Below, piece by piece: positions 52,839 to 60,837 of a DNA stretch of 64,000 nucleotides. Origin of the DNA: Streptomyces shenzhenensis (GTDB lineage: Bacteria > Actinomycetota > Actinomycetes > Streptomycetales > Streptomycetaceae); the NCBI RefSeq assembly GCF_003688995.1, contig NZ_PENI01000002.1, forward strand, positions 310,001 to 374,000. The letters run 5' to 3'. The notes below the pieces were generated by a model that worked only from the letters and a program-made list of their open reading frames with translations, made no database searches and had not been told where the DNA came from. Position numbers and translations under genes: made by a program. Every line of letters begins with the position of its first letter. Position 1 is the stretch's first letter.

Positions 52839-53600
52839 TTGTTGTACGGGACGATGAAGGTCGCCATCGGGGGGCCGCTGAAGGTCGCCTTCAGGCCCTG
52901 GGTGGAGGGCCTGGAGAACATTCCGGCCACGGGCCCCGCCATACTGGCGAGCAATCACCTGTCCTTCTCGGACTCGTTCTTCCTGCCCGCGGTTCTCGAC
53001 CGCAAGGTCACCTTCATCGCCAAGGCCGAGTACTTCACCACCCCCGGAGTCAAGGGCCGGTTGACGGCAGCGTTCTTCAAGGGGGTCGGGCAGCTCCCCG
53101 TGGACCGTTCCGGCGCGCGCGGCGCGGGTGAGGCGGCGGTCAAGAGCGGCCTGGAGGTGCTGGAGCGCGGCGAGCTGTTCGGGATCTACCCGGAGGGCAC
53201 GCGCTCGCCCGACGGCCGGCTGTACCGGGGCAAGCCCGGCGGCCTGGCGCGGGTGGCGCTCGCGTCCGGCGCGCCGGTCATCCCGGTCGCCATGATCGAC
53301 ACGGAGAAGATCCAGCCGCCCGGGAAGGTCGTCCCGAAGCTGATGCGGCCGGGCATCCGCATCGGCAGGCCCCTGGACTTCAGCCGCTACCAGGGCCTGG
53401 AGCACGACCGCTTCGTCCTGCGCGCGCTGACCGACGAGGTCATGTACGAGATCATGAAGCTCTCCGGCCAGGAGTACGTCGACATCTACGCGACCGCCGC
53501 CAAGCGGCAGCTCGCGGAGGCCGCGAAGACGGCCAAGAAGGACCTGCGGGACCAGCGGGACCAGAACGACACGGCGGACGGGCGCGGGACGCAGGCTTAG
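52839..53600 (+). CDS. plsC: 1-acyl-sn-glycerol-3-phosphate acyltransferase
   Basis: The TTG at 52839 lies seven bases after GGGAGG and opens a 253-residue protein. Acyltransferase blocks I-IV are present: NHLSFSD (residues 39-45), then FIAKAEYF, FGIYPEGTRSPDGRLYRGKPG and VIPVAM. It would add the second acyl chain to lysophosphatidic acid at the inner membrane. The C-terminus is a charged coil (Lys/Ala/Asp) typical of the actinobacterial proteins. Several such paralogs exist in Streptomyces, so this may not be the only PlsC. The two-component system follows after 30 bp. Confidence 0.87.
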   Translation: MLYGTMKVAIGGPLKVAFRPWVEGLENIPATGPAILASNHLSFSDSFFLPAVLDRKVTFIAKAEYFTTPGVKGRLTAAFFKGVGQLPVDRSGARGAGEAAVKSGLEVLERGELFGIYPEGTRSPDGRLYRGKPGGLARVALASGAPVIPVAMIDTEKIQPPGKVVPKLMRPGIRIGRPLDFSRYQGLEHDRFVLRALTDEVMYEIMKLSGQEYVDIYATAAKRQLAEAAKTAKKDLRDQRDQNDTADGRGTQA

Positions 53601-53630
53601 GCGCGACTGCCGGGCCGGGGGGTGGGGGAG

Positions 53631-54857
53631 ATGCCCAGACGCGAACGCGTCATGAGGATGTCGGTCGAGCAGCCGCTGTGGCGTGCGCTCGCCGCCTACC
53701 GCGTCCTGACGATGCTGTACGCCATCGGCCTGTTCGCCACCGCCTACGACGGGTTCACCCGGCCCTGGCTCGCCCTGTCCTACTACGGCGTCCTGTCCGT
53801 GTGGACCCTCGCCACCCTGCCCAGGGTGAGCAACGCGGCGAGCTGCACCCGGCGGTTCCTCGCCGCCGACCTGACGATCGCGCTCACCGGCATCCTCCTC
53901 ACGCCGGTCGCCGACGCCCATGAGCGGGTCGCCGACGGCGGTCCCACGCTGCCGTCGATATGGACCGCGGGCTCCGTGCTGGCCTTCGCTGTCAAGGGCG
54001 GCTGGCGCTGGGCGGCGTTCGCGTCCACGGCCGTCGCCGCCGCCAACCTGGTCGAGCGGGGCAGCCCGGCCCGCGACACCGTGCACAACGTGATCCTCGT
54101 GTGGGTCGCCTCCATCGCCATCGGCTACGTCGTCGAGGTTGCCCGCGCCTCCGAGCGCACCCTCGCCCGGGCCCTGGAGATCGAGGCCGCGACCAGGGAA
54201 CGGGAGCGGCTGGCCCGGGACATCCACGACAGCGTGCTCCAGGTGCTGGCGATGGTGCAGCGGCGCGGCGCGGTCATCGGCGGGGAGGCGGCCGAGCTGG
54301 GCCGGCTGGCCGGCGAGCAGGAGGTGGCGCTGCGCACGCTGGTCGCCGGGGGGCTGGTGCCGGTCCCGCGGGCGTCGGAGGACACGGCCGAGGGGGCGGT
54401 CGTACGGGTCGTGGAGGAGCCGGACGACGCCGCAGGACCCGTCGATCTGCGCGCGCTGCTCGCCCCGTACGCCGGCGCCCGGGTCAGCCTCGCCGAGCCC
54501 GGCGCCCCGGTGCCGCTGCCGCCCGCCGCCGCACGGGAACTGGCCGCGGCCGTCGGCGCCGCCCTGGACAACGTCCGCAGGCACGCGGGGGAGGGCGCCC
54601 GGGCCTGGATCCTGGTCGAGGACGAGCCCGACGAGATCGTCGTGACCGTACGGGACGACGGGCCCGGCATCCCCGAGGGACGGCTCGCGCAGGCCGAGGG
54701 CGAGGGGCGGCTCGGGGTGGCCCTTTCGATCCGGGGGCGGCTGCGCGACCTGGGCGGCAGCGCCGAACTGAGCTCGGTGCCCGGGCAGGGCACGGAGGTC
54801 GAACTGAAGGTTCCGAAGGACGCCGCGCAGGCATGGGGGAAGGCGGACAAGCGATGA
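53631..54857 (+). CDS. macS: Sensor histidine kinase, MacS-like
   Basis: The 408-residue protein has five or six membrane helices (residues 20-165), then HisKA_3 with H199 in DIHDSVLQVLAMVQRRG, and a HATPase domain with DNVRRHAG, DDGPGIP and GRLGVALSIRGR. The type is HPK7, and the order next to a NarL-type regulator and ahead of phosphofructokinase matches the MacRS system I recall from S. coelicolor, named for morphogenesis and actinorhodin control. The start is unsure: GTG 53622, ATG 53631 and ATG 53652 are all possible and none has a well-spaced ribosome site. The stop overlaps the regulator ATG (ATGA). Confidence 0.82.
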   Translation: MPRRERVMRMSVEQPLWRALAAYRVLTMLYAIGLFATAYDGFTRPWLALSYYGVLSVWTLATLPRVSNAASCTRRFLAADLTIALTGILLTPVADAHERVADGGPTLPSIWTAGSVLAFAVKGGWRWAAFASTAVAAANLVERGSPARDTVHNVILVWVASIAIGYVVEVARASERTLARALEIEAATRERERLARDIHDSVLQVLAMVQRRGAVIGGEAAELGRLAGEQEVALRTLVAGGLVPVPRASEDTAEGAVVRVVEEPDDAAGPVDLRALLAPYAGARVSLAEPGAPVPLPPAAARELAAAVGAALDNVRRHAGEGARAWILVEDEPDEIVVTVRDDGPGIPEGRLAQAEGEGRLGVALSIRGRLRDLGGSAELSSVPGQGTEVELKVPKDAAQAWGKADKR

Positions 54858-55531
54858 GCGAGCAGCAGGACCCGATCAAGGTCATGGTGGTCGACGACCA
54901 CCCCATGTGGCGCGACGCGGTCGCCCGGGACCTGTCCGAGGCCGGCTTCGCGGTGGTCGCCACCGCCGGGGACGGCGAGCAGGCGGTGCGCCGCGCCCTG
55001 GCGGCCGGTCCCGATGTGCTGGTTCTGGACCTCAACCTGCCGGCGAAACCGGGGGTCCAGGTCTGCAAGGAACTGGTCGGCGCCGACCCGCGGCTGCGGG
55101 TCCTTGTGCTCTCGGCGAGCGGTGAGCACGCGGACGTCCTGGAGGCCGTGAAGTCCGGCGCGACCGGCTATCTGCTCAAGTCGGCGTCCACGGAGGACCT
55201 GCTGGACGCGGTGCGCCGGACCGCGGTGGGCGACCCGGTGTTCACGCCCGGCCTCGCCGGACTGGTCCTCGGCGAGTACCGCAGGCTGGCCGCCGAGCCG
55301 GGACCGGCGCCGGACGCCGACGAGCCGAAGGCGCCGCGGCTGACCGACCGTGAGACGGAGGTGCTGCGCCTGGTCGCCAAGGGTCTGAGCTACAAGCAGA
55401 TCGCCGAACGCCTCGTCATCTCCCATCGCACGGTCCAGAACCATGTGCAGAACACCCTCGGCAAGCTCCAACTGCACAACCGGGTCGAGCTGGTGCGGTA
55501 CGCGATAGAGCGCGGACTCGACGAGGAATGA
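54854..55531 (+). CDS. macR: NarL-family response regulator, MacR-like
   Basis: The 225-residue regulator has a receiver with acidic residues D14/D15, phospho-acceptor D59 in VLVLDLNLP and the Lys in GYLLKSAS, joined by an acidic linker to a LuxR-type helix-turn-helix (LTDRETEVLRLVAKGLSYKQIAERLVISHRTVQNHVQNTL). It is coupled to the kinase by a four-base overlap. Known MacR targets in S. coelicolor are membrane-protein genes; I looked for a long palindrome of that kind upstream of this pair and saw none. Confidence 0.86.
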   Translation: MSEQQDPIKVMVVDDHPMWRDAVARDLSEAGFAVVATAGDGEQAVRRALAAGPDVLVLDLNLPAKPGVQVCKELVGADPRLRVLVLSASGEHADVLEAVKSGATGYLLKSASTEDLLDAVRRTAVGDPVFTPGLAGLVLGEYRRLAAEPGPAPDADEPKAPRLTDRETEVLRLVAKGLSYKQIAERLVISHRTVQNHVQNTLGKLQLHNRVELVRYAIERGLDEE

Positions 55532-55572
55532 ACGGGGCATGAACTAGAAACGAACGGGGGATATGCGGAAAA

Positions 55573-55625
55573 TGGACACTATGTCCCGGTGTCCACTCTT
55601 TCGAGTGGATCCGGACGGGTCCGGA
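55573..55625. other. Cluster of three perfect small inverted repeats between macR and phosphofructokinase
   Basis: TGGACAC/GTGTCCA (55573-55579, 55589-55595), CCACTC/GAGTGG (55593-55598, 55603-55608) and TCCGGAC/GTCCGGA (55610-55616, 55619-55625) stand almost end to end. The first two share bases, so they are alternatives. They may end the macRS transcript or control the phosphofructokinase gene. The rest of the 205-bp gap contains only the ribosome site GAAGGGAG. Confidence 0.5.
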
Positions 55626-55736
55626 ATGATCAACTGGGCCGTAATTCAGTGGAATTGACCATCCCGCCCATCCCGAAGTGACCTGGATCACTATTAGCGT
55701 TCCCTTCACCAGCAACCGCGGCGAAGGGAGATTTCC

Positions 55737-56765
55737 ATGCGGGTCGGAGTACTGACCGGAGGCGGTGACTGCCCCGGGCTCAACGCCGTCATCCGGGGCG
55801 TCGTCCGCAAGGGCGTGCAGGAGTACGGCTATGACTTCGTCGGCTTCCGGGACGGCTGGCGGGGCCCTCTCGAAGGGGACAGCGTCCGCCTCGACATCCC
55901 CGCGGTGCGCGGCATCCTGCCCCGCGGCGGCACCATCCTCGGCTCCTCGCGGACCAATCCGCTCAAGGTCGAGGACGGCATCCGCCGCATCAAGGACAAC
56001 CTTGTCAAGCAGGAGGTCGAGGCACTGATCGCGATCGGCGGCGAGGACACCCTGGGCGTCGCCGCGCGGCTGTCCGACGAGTACGGCCTGCCGTGCGTCG
56101 GCGTCCCGAAGACCATCGACAACGACCTCTCCGCCACCGACTACACCTTCGGCTTCGACACCGCCGTCGGCATCGCCACCGAGGCGATCGACCGGCTGCA
56201 CACCACCGCCGAATCGCATATGCGCGTCCTGGTCGTCGAGGTGATGGGCCGTCACGCCGGCTGGATCGCCCTGCACTCCGGCCTCGCCGGCGGCGCCAAC
56301 GTCATCCTCATCCCCGAGCAGCGCTTCGACGTCGACCGGGTGTGCGGCTGGGTGACCTCCCGCTTCAAGGCGTCGTACGCCCCGATCGTGGTCGTCGCCG
56401 AGGGCGCCATGCCCAAGGACGGCCAGATGGTGCTCAAGGACGAGTCGCTGGACTCCTTCGGACACGTGCGGCTCTCCGGCGTCGGCGAATGGCTGGCCAA
56501 GGAGATCGAGAAGCGGACCGGCAAGGAGGCCCGCACCACGGTCCTCGGGCATGTGCAGCGCGGCGGCACGCCGAGCGCCTTCGACCGCTGGCTCGCCACC
56601 CGCTTCGGCCTGCACGCCATCGACGCCGTGCGCGACGGCGACTTCGGCAGGATGGTCGCCCTGCGCGGCACCGACATCGTCCGCGTCCCGATCGCCGAGG
56701 CCACGGCCAAACTGAAGACGGTGGACCCGAAACTGTACGAGGAGGCCGGAGTCTTCTTCGGCTGA
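55737..56765 (+). CDS. pfkA: 6-phosphofructokinase (group III, possibly pyrophosphate-dependent)
   Basis: The 342-residue protein is a typical actinobacterial phosphofructokinase: GVLTGGGDCPGLNAV for the phosphoryl-donor loop, PKTIDNDLSATD with the catalytic Asp, MGRHAGW and HVQRGGTPSAFDR for fructose-6-phosphate. At the donor-selecting site it reads GGEDT with D104, plus K125 in PKTIDND. In this family Asp at 104 with Lys at 124/125 goes with pyrophosphate use, while Gly at 104 goes with ATP. Streptomyces has several paralogs, and the characterised ATP enzyme is encoded elsewhere. GAAGGGAG lies a few bases before ATG 55737. Confidence 0.9.
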   Translation: MRVGVLTGGGDCPGLNAVIRGVVRKGVQEYGYDFVGFRDGWRGPLEGDSVRLDIPAVRGILPRGGTILGSSRTNPLKVEDGIRRIKDNLVKQEVEALIAIGGEDTLGVAARLSDEYGLPCVGVPKTIDNDLSATDYTFGFDTAVGIATEAIDRLHTTAESHMRVLVVEVMGRHAGWIALHSGLAGGANVILIPEQRFDVDRVCGWVTSRFKASYAPIVVVAEGAMPKDGQMVLKDESLDSFGHVRLSGVGEWLAKEIEKRTGKEARTTVLGHVQRGGTPSAFDRWLATRFGLHAIDAVRDGDFGRMVALRGTDIVRVPIAEATAKLKTVDPKLYEEAGVFFG

Positions 56766-56811
56766 CGCCACACCAACCCCCTCACCTGTTAACGCCGTCC
56801 GCGGGTGGCGC

Positions 56812-56975
56812 CCCGAAAGGGGCGCGGGGAACTGCGCGCTCAGCCCCCACACTCCCGCACCCGAAGAACCACGAGCAGCCCCCGAACCCCCTCGCGTGTC
56901 AACGCCGTCCGCGGGCGGCCCCCCGAAGGGGGCGCGGGGAACTGCGCGCTCAGCCCCCACGTTCCGGCACCCGAA
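56812..56975 (+). repeat. Two copies of the family 1 repeat
   Basis: Cores begin at 56819 and 56939, 120 bp apart, within a duplicated block that also includes GTTAACGCCGTCCGCGG-like sequence before the core and CACCCGAAGAACCACGAGCA after it. The locus starts 54 bp after the phosphofructokinase stop. The remaining gap to 57032 repeats the CCCGCACCCGAAGAACC words. Confidence 0.87.
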
Positions 56976-57032
56976 GAACCACGAGCACACTCCCGCACCC
57001 GAAGAACCACGAGCAGCCCCCCAACCCCCCAA

Positions 57033-59030
57033 CTACACCCCCGCACTCGACGTACCGCGAGCAACCTCCGAACCCCCACCCTCGTGGGAACGGCCCCGCA
57101 GCCCAGCCATCAGGTCCCGCACGATCGCCGCCCCGTTCAGCGTCAGGACCGACTCCGGGTGGAACTGCACGCCCGCGAACCCGGGCCCCCGAACGGCATG
57201 CACCTCGCCGTTCGCGGCCCGGCTCACCTCGATGCCGTGCGCGCCCAGCTCCCGGTACGCGTCCTCGTCGCAGCGCGCCACGAAGCTGTTGTAGAAGCCG
57301 ACGGTCTCCCGGCGCCCGAACAGATCGACCGCGGTCTGCGCCCCCTGGTACGGGACCTCCTTGCGGACGATCTCAAGCCCCAACTCGGCCGCGATCAGCT
57401 CGTGCCCGAGGCACACCCCGAGCACACCGTGCCGGTGCGGGGGAGTCCCCCCTGCCCGAGCGGAGCCCGGGGCCCGGGCGAGGAGCACCTCGGCGGTCAG
57501 CCCGCGCAGCAGCCGCATCTTGGGGTCGGCCAGGTCCGAGGGATCGCCGGGGCCGGGCCCCAGCACCACCGGTCCCTCGTGGCCGAGCACCGCCTCCCGC
57601 AGCCCCGGCTCGTCATAGCGCCGCACGGTCACCTCAAGACCGCCGGAGCGCAGCACATGCGCCAGCATCGCCGTGAAGGTGTCCTCGCCGTCCACGACCA
57701 GGGCATGCCCGCTCAGGACCGGCGTGTGCTCCTGCATCCGCAGCCAGAACGGCGCGAGCGAGGCCCGCCGCCCGTCCAGCGCCGCCCGCACCCGCGGGTC
57801 GTCGGCCAGCCGGGGCCGCGCCGCCTCCGCGCGCGGCCGGCCCGGCCGGACGCCGAGGGCCGCCAGCACGCCCGCCGCCTTGGCGTGCGTCTCCGCCACC
57901 TCGCTCGCCGGATCCGAACCCCGCACCAGCGTCGCGCCGACCGGGACGCGCAGCCGGCCGGCCGCGTCGATGTCGGCGGTGCGGATCAGGATGGGGGAGT
58001 CCAGCGTCTGCGCGCCGCCGGAGTCCCGGCCGAGCAGGGCCAGCGCGGCGCCGTAGTACCCGCGCCCGCCGACCTCGTGCCGTTCGATCACCCGGCAGGC
58101 GTTCTGCACCGGCGACCCGGTGACGGTGGCCGCGAACAGGGTCTCCCGCAGCACCTCCCGCACATCCAGCGACGACTTCCCGCGCAGCTCGTACTCGGTG
58201 TGCGCGAGGTGCGCCATCTCCTTCAGCCGGGGGCCGACGACCACCCCGCCCATGTCGCCGACGGCGCACATCATCTTCAGTTCCTCGTCGACGACCATCG
58301 ACAGCTCCTCGATCTCCTTGCCGTCGGCGAGGAAGTCCAGCAGATGCTCCGGGGTCGGTCCGCCCTCCGGGTAGCGGTAGGTCCCGCTGATCGGGTTCAT
58401 CACGACCGTGCCGCCGGACATCCGCACATGCACCTCGGGGCTGGCCCCGACCAGCGTCCGCCCGCCCGGCTCCCCGCGCCGCCCGTCCGCGGAAGCCCCG
58501 TCGGGCCCGTTCCGATCGCCCGTGTGCACGACGAAGGTCCAGTACGCACCCCGCTCGCCCTCCAGGAGCCGCCGGAACAGGGCGAGGGCGTCGGCCCGGG
58601 TGAAGTCCCGGATCTCGCCCTCGTACGTCCGCCGGATGACGAAGTTGGCGCCCTCGCCCGCCCCGATCTCCTCGCGCAGCACCCGGTCGACGATCCCGGC
58701 GTACTCCTCGTCCCCGACGTCGAAGCCCCCGCCGGTGACGCGTACGGCGTGCGCGGGCAGCTGCTCCAGCGCCTCGGCGAGCGGGATCTCGCAGGTCTCC
58801 TCGGGGGTGAGTACGACCAGGGGCGTCCCGTCGTCGCGGACGTCGAAGCCGCGCTCCCGGATCTGCCGGAAGGGCACCAGGGCCAGGCCCTCGTCGGGCA
58901 GGTCGGCGAGCCGGTCGCAGGTGCGCACCGGGCCGACGAACAGTTCCACGGTGTGCTCGTCGCGGCCGGGCGTGCGGCGGCGCAGCAGCGCGAAGGGGCG
59001 GGAGTCGTGCAGCAGGTCCAGCAGGTCCAT
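57033..59030 (-). CDS. trpEG: Fused anthranilate synthase TrpE-TrpG
   Basis: Residues 1 to about 440 form the chorismate-using component (NPISGTYRYPEGG, ELSMVVDEELKMM, GSPVQNACRVIERHE). The rest, to 665, is the glutamine amidotransferase with C540 in GVCLGHE and the His-Glu pair in FHPESV. The fusion makes anthranilate from chorismate and glutamine. The trp leader peptide and attenuator just upstream support a tryptophan role over the similar PhzE-type enzymes. ATG 59030 follows GAAGGA by about ten bases. An in-frame hairpin repeat adds about ten residues (ARAPGSARAGGTPPHRHG area, near 520-531) between the last TrpG strands before the nucleophile loop. Confidence 0.9.
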   Translation of the reverse strand: MDLLDLLHDSRPFALLRRRTPGRDEHTVELFVGPVRTCDRLADLPDEGLALVPFRQIRERGFDVRDDGTPLVVLTPEETCEIPLAEALEQLPAHAVRVTGGGFDVGDEEYAGIVDRVLREEIGAGEGANFVIRRTYEGEIRDFTRADALALFRRLLEGERGAYWTFVVHTGDRNGPDGASADGRRGEPGGRTLVGASPEVHVRMSGGTVVMNPISGTYRYPEGGPTPEHLLDFLADGKEIEELSMVVDEELKMMCAVGDMGGVVVGPRLKEMAHLAHTEYELRGKSSLDVREVLRETLFAATVTGSPVQNACRVIERHEVGGRGYYGAALALLGRDSGGAQTLDSPILIRTADIDAAGRLRVPVGATLVRGSDPASEVAETHAKAAGVLAALGVRPGRPRAEAARPRLADDPRVRAALDGRRASLAPFWLRMQEHTPVLSGHALVVDGEDTFTAMLAHVLRSGGLEVTVRRYDEPGLREAVLGHEGPVVLGPGPGDPSDLADPKMRLLRGLTAEVLLARAPGSARAGGTPPHRHGVLGVCLGHELIAAELGLEIVRKEVPYQGAQTAVDLFGRRETVGFYNSFVARCDEDAYRELGAHGIEVSRAANGEVHAVRGPGFAGVQFHPESVLTLNGAAIVRDLMAGLRGRSHEGGGSEVARGTSSAGV
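57439..57470. repeat. Family 2 hairpin repeat inside the trpEG coding sequence
   Basis: GGGGGAGTCCCCCC and the adjoining CCCGAGCGGAGCC match the intergenic element at 3045-3089 read in reverse. It encodes Gly/Pro/Ala-rich residues in frame on the minus strand, so the reading frame is kept. Confidence 0.6.
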
Positions 59031-59116
59031 GGGTCCGTCGTCCTTCTCGGTGGTCTCGATGGGCTCGGCCGGGCGTGCCGAGCGAGTCGATGGAGAGGGA
59101 CGGCCCCGTGAACGAC

Positions 59117-59141
59117 GAAGGCCGCCCCTCGGGCGGCCTTC
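59117..59141 (-). terminator. Transcription attenuator terminator of trpEG
   Basis: GAAGGCCGCCC pairs with GGGCGGCCTTC around CTC, a perfect 11-bp stem. It lies 22 bp downstream of the leader peptide stop and about 87 bp before the trpEG ATG. It should form when tryptophan is plentiful and the leader is translated without stalling. Confidence 0.85.
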
Positions 59142-59163
59142 GCGAAGTCGTGCGTACGCGCAG

Positions 59164-59220
59164 TCAGTGGGCCGCCGAAGGAGCGGTCCACCACCAGGTG
59201 CGGGTCGAATGCGCGAACAT
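59164..59220 (-). CDS. trpL: trp leader peptide (18 aa, three consecutive Trp)
   Basis: The short frame reads MFAHSTRTWWWTAPSAAH and stops. The run of three Trp codons is the sensor: a ribosome short of charged tRNA-Trp stalls there and prevents the downstream terminator. The layout matches what I recall of the attenuated trpEG fusion in Streptomyces venezuelae. No ribosome site precedes the ATG, and TAGGGT lies seven bases upstream on the same strand, so the transcript probably begins at or next to the A of the ATG. Confidence 0.9.
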   Translation of the reverse strand: MFAHSTRTWWWTAPSAAH

Positions 59221-59227
59221 GCCGGGA

Positions 59228-59233
59228 ACCCTA
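59228..59233 (-). promoter_or_regulatory. -10 element of the trpL-trpEG transcript
   Basis: On the minus strand TAGGGT ends seven bases before the leader ATG, the usual distance for a leaderless transcript. A GTGGAC about 15 bp further upstream is a weak -35 candidate. Confidence 0.55.
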
Positions 59234-59295
59234 CAGCACCGTCCGCTCGTCCACGGGCCCGTCGGTCCGTCTCACCAGTCGAGCCGGAGGAAAAT

Positions 59296-60678
59296 ATGGC
59301 GACACGACCCCGTAGTGTTTACGGGGTGACCGTGAACGCTAAGACCAGCGCGAGCGCTGGCAACACCTGGCGAAACCTGCCCGCGGCGCAGCAGCCCGAG
59401 TACCCCGACGCCGAGGCTCTGCGCGCAGTGATCGCGGAACTCGAGTCGTATCCGCCCCTGGTCTTCGCGGGCGAGTGTGACCAGCTGCGCGCCCGGATGG
59501 CGGCCGTCGCCCGGGGCGAGGCGTTCCTGCTCCAGGGCGGCGACTGCGCGGAGGCCTTCGACGCGGTGTCCGCCGATCACATCCGCAACAAGCTGAAGAC
59601 GCTGCTGCAGATGGGCGCCGTGCTGACGTACGCGGCGTCGGTACCGGTAGTGAAGGTGGGCCGGATCGCGGGCCAGTACTCCAAGCCGCGTTCGAAGCCG
59701 ACCGAGACGCGTGACGGGGTCACCCTGCCGGTGTACCGGGGTGATTCGGTCAACGGTTTCGACTTCACCGAGGCCAGCCGGATCCCGGACCCGGAGCGGC
59801 TGAAGCGGATGTACCACACGTCCGCGTCGACGCTGAACCTGGTGCGCGCGTTCACCACCGGCGGGTACGCGGATCTGCGGCAGGTGCACGCCTGGAACCA
59901 GGACTTCGTGAAGTCGTCCCCGTCGGGGCAGCGCTATGAGCAGCTGGCTCGGGAGATCGACAACGCGCTGAACTTCATGCGGGCGTGCGGCGCGGACCCG
60001 GAGGAGTTCAAGACGGTCGAGTTCTTCTCCTCGCACGAGGCGCTGCTGCTGGACTACGAGGCGGCGCTGACCCGGGTGGACTCCCGCACCGGGCGGCTGT
60101 ACGACGTGTCGGGGCACATGGTGTGGATCGGCGAGCGGACCCGGCAGCTGGATCACGCGCATGTCGAGTTCGCCTCGCGGATCAGCAACCCGCTGGGGAT
60201 CAAGCTGGGCCCGAACACGACGGCCGAGGAGGCGCTGCGCTACATCGACCGGCTGGACCCGGAGCGTGAGCCGGGCCGGCTGACGTTCATCGTGCGGATG
60301 GGCGCGGACAAGATCCGTGACCGGCTGCCGGAGCTGGTGGAGAAGGTCACGTCGTCGGGCGCGGTGGTGGCCTGGGTGACCGACCCGATGCACGGCAACA
60401 CGTTCGAGGCGGCCTCGGGGCACAAGACCCGTCGTTTCGACGACGTGCTGGACGAGGTGAAGGGCTTCTTCGAGATCCACAAGTCGCTCGGGACGCATCC
60501 GGGCGGCATCCACGTGGAGCTGACCGGTGACGACGTCACCGAGTGCGTGGGTGGCGGGGACGAGATCTTCGTCGACGATCTGCACCAGCGCTACGAGACG
60601 GCCTGCGACCCGCGCCTGAACCGCAGCCAGTCCCTCGACCTGGCCTTCCTCGTCGCCGAGATGTACCGGGACCAGTGA
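59296..60678 (+). CDS. aroH: Class II 3-deoxy-7-phosphoheptulonate (DAHP) synthase
   Basis: The plant-like class II enzyme makes DAHP from phosphoenolpyruvate and erythrose-4-phosphate, the first step of aromatic synthesis. Signatures: GGDCAEAF with the metal Cys, KVGRIAGQYSKPRS for PEP, FFSSHEALLL, GHMVWIGERTRQLDHAH and the DPMHGNTF metal site. GGAGG at 59286-59290 five bases ahead of ATG 59296 decides the start (460 residues). The GTG at 59326 would give 450 residues and a normal class II length. Perfect arms CCCCGTA/TACGGGG at 59308-59326 straddle the interval between the two starts. It is divergent from trpEG. Confidence 0.92.
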   Translation: MATRPRSVYGVTVNAKTSASAGNTWRNLPAAQQPEYPDAEALRAVIAELESYPPLVFAGECDQLRARMAAVARGEAFLLQGGDCAEAFDAVSADHIRNKLKTLLQMGAVLTYAASVPVVKVGRIAGQYSKPRSKPTETRDGVTLPVYRGDSVNGFDFTEASRIPDPERLKRMYHTSASTLNLVRAFTTGGYADLRQVHAWNQDFVKSSPSGQRYEQLAREIDNALNFMRACGADPEEFKTVEFFSSHEALLLDYEAALTRVDSRTGRLYDVSGHMVWIGERTRQLDHAHVEFASRISNPLGIKLGPNTTAEEALRYIDRLDPEREPGRLTFIVRMGADKIRDRLPELVEKVTSSGAVVAWVTDPMHGNTFEAASGHKTRRFDDVLDEVKGFFEIHKSLGTHPGGIHVELTGDDVTECVGGGDEIFVDDLHQRYETACDPRLNRSQSLDLAFLVAEMYRDQ

Positions 60679-60707
60679 CCGGCGGGTACGTCACCGGGAT
60701 GTGAAGT

Positions 60708-60737
60708 GGGGCGCGGATCACATGCGATCCGCGCCCC
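60708..60737 (+). terminator. Terminator after DAHP synthase
   Basis: GGGGCGCGGATC (60708-60719) pairs perfectly with GATCCGCGCCCC (60726-60737), and a TTCCCGCTTTT tract follows. Confidence 0.92.
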
Positions 60738-60767
60738 TTCCCGCTTTTGTGAGCTCTGCGCGATGGG

Positions 60768-60786
60768 TAAGGTTAGGTTTGCCTCA
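60768..60786 (+). promoter_or_regulatory. Iron box (DmdR1/IdeR-type operator) of bfd
   Basis: TAAGGTTAGGTTTGCCTCA agrees with the IdeR/DmdR consensus TTAGGTTAGGCTAACCTAA at 14 of 19 positions, including the whole AGGTTAGG half. It lies 52 bp before the bfd start, so iron-loaded repressor should block transcription. Confidence 0.75.
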
Positions 60787-60837
60787 CCGATCAACGGGGA
60801 TGGCGCAAGTGACCGATCCCGGTGGGAGGTGAACCGC

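Noticed and set aside
57033..59030. Calling the TrpEG fusion a PhzE-type phenazine enzyme
   Set aside because: The WWW leader peptide and attenuator, and the absence of other phenazine genes, favour anthranilate synthase.
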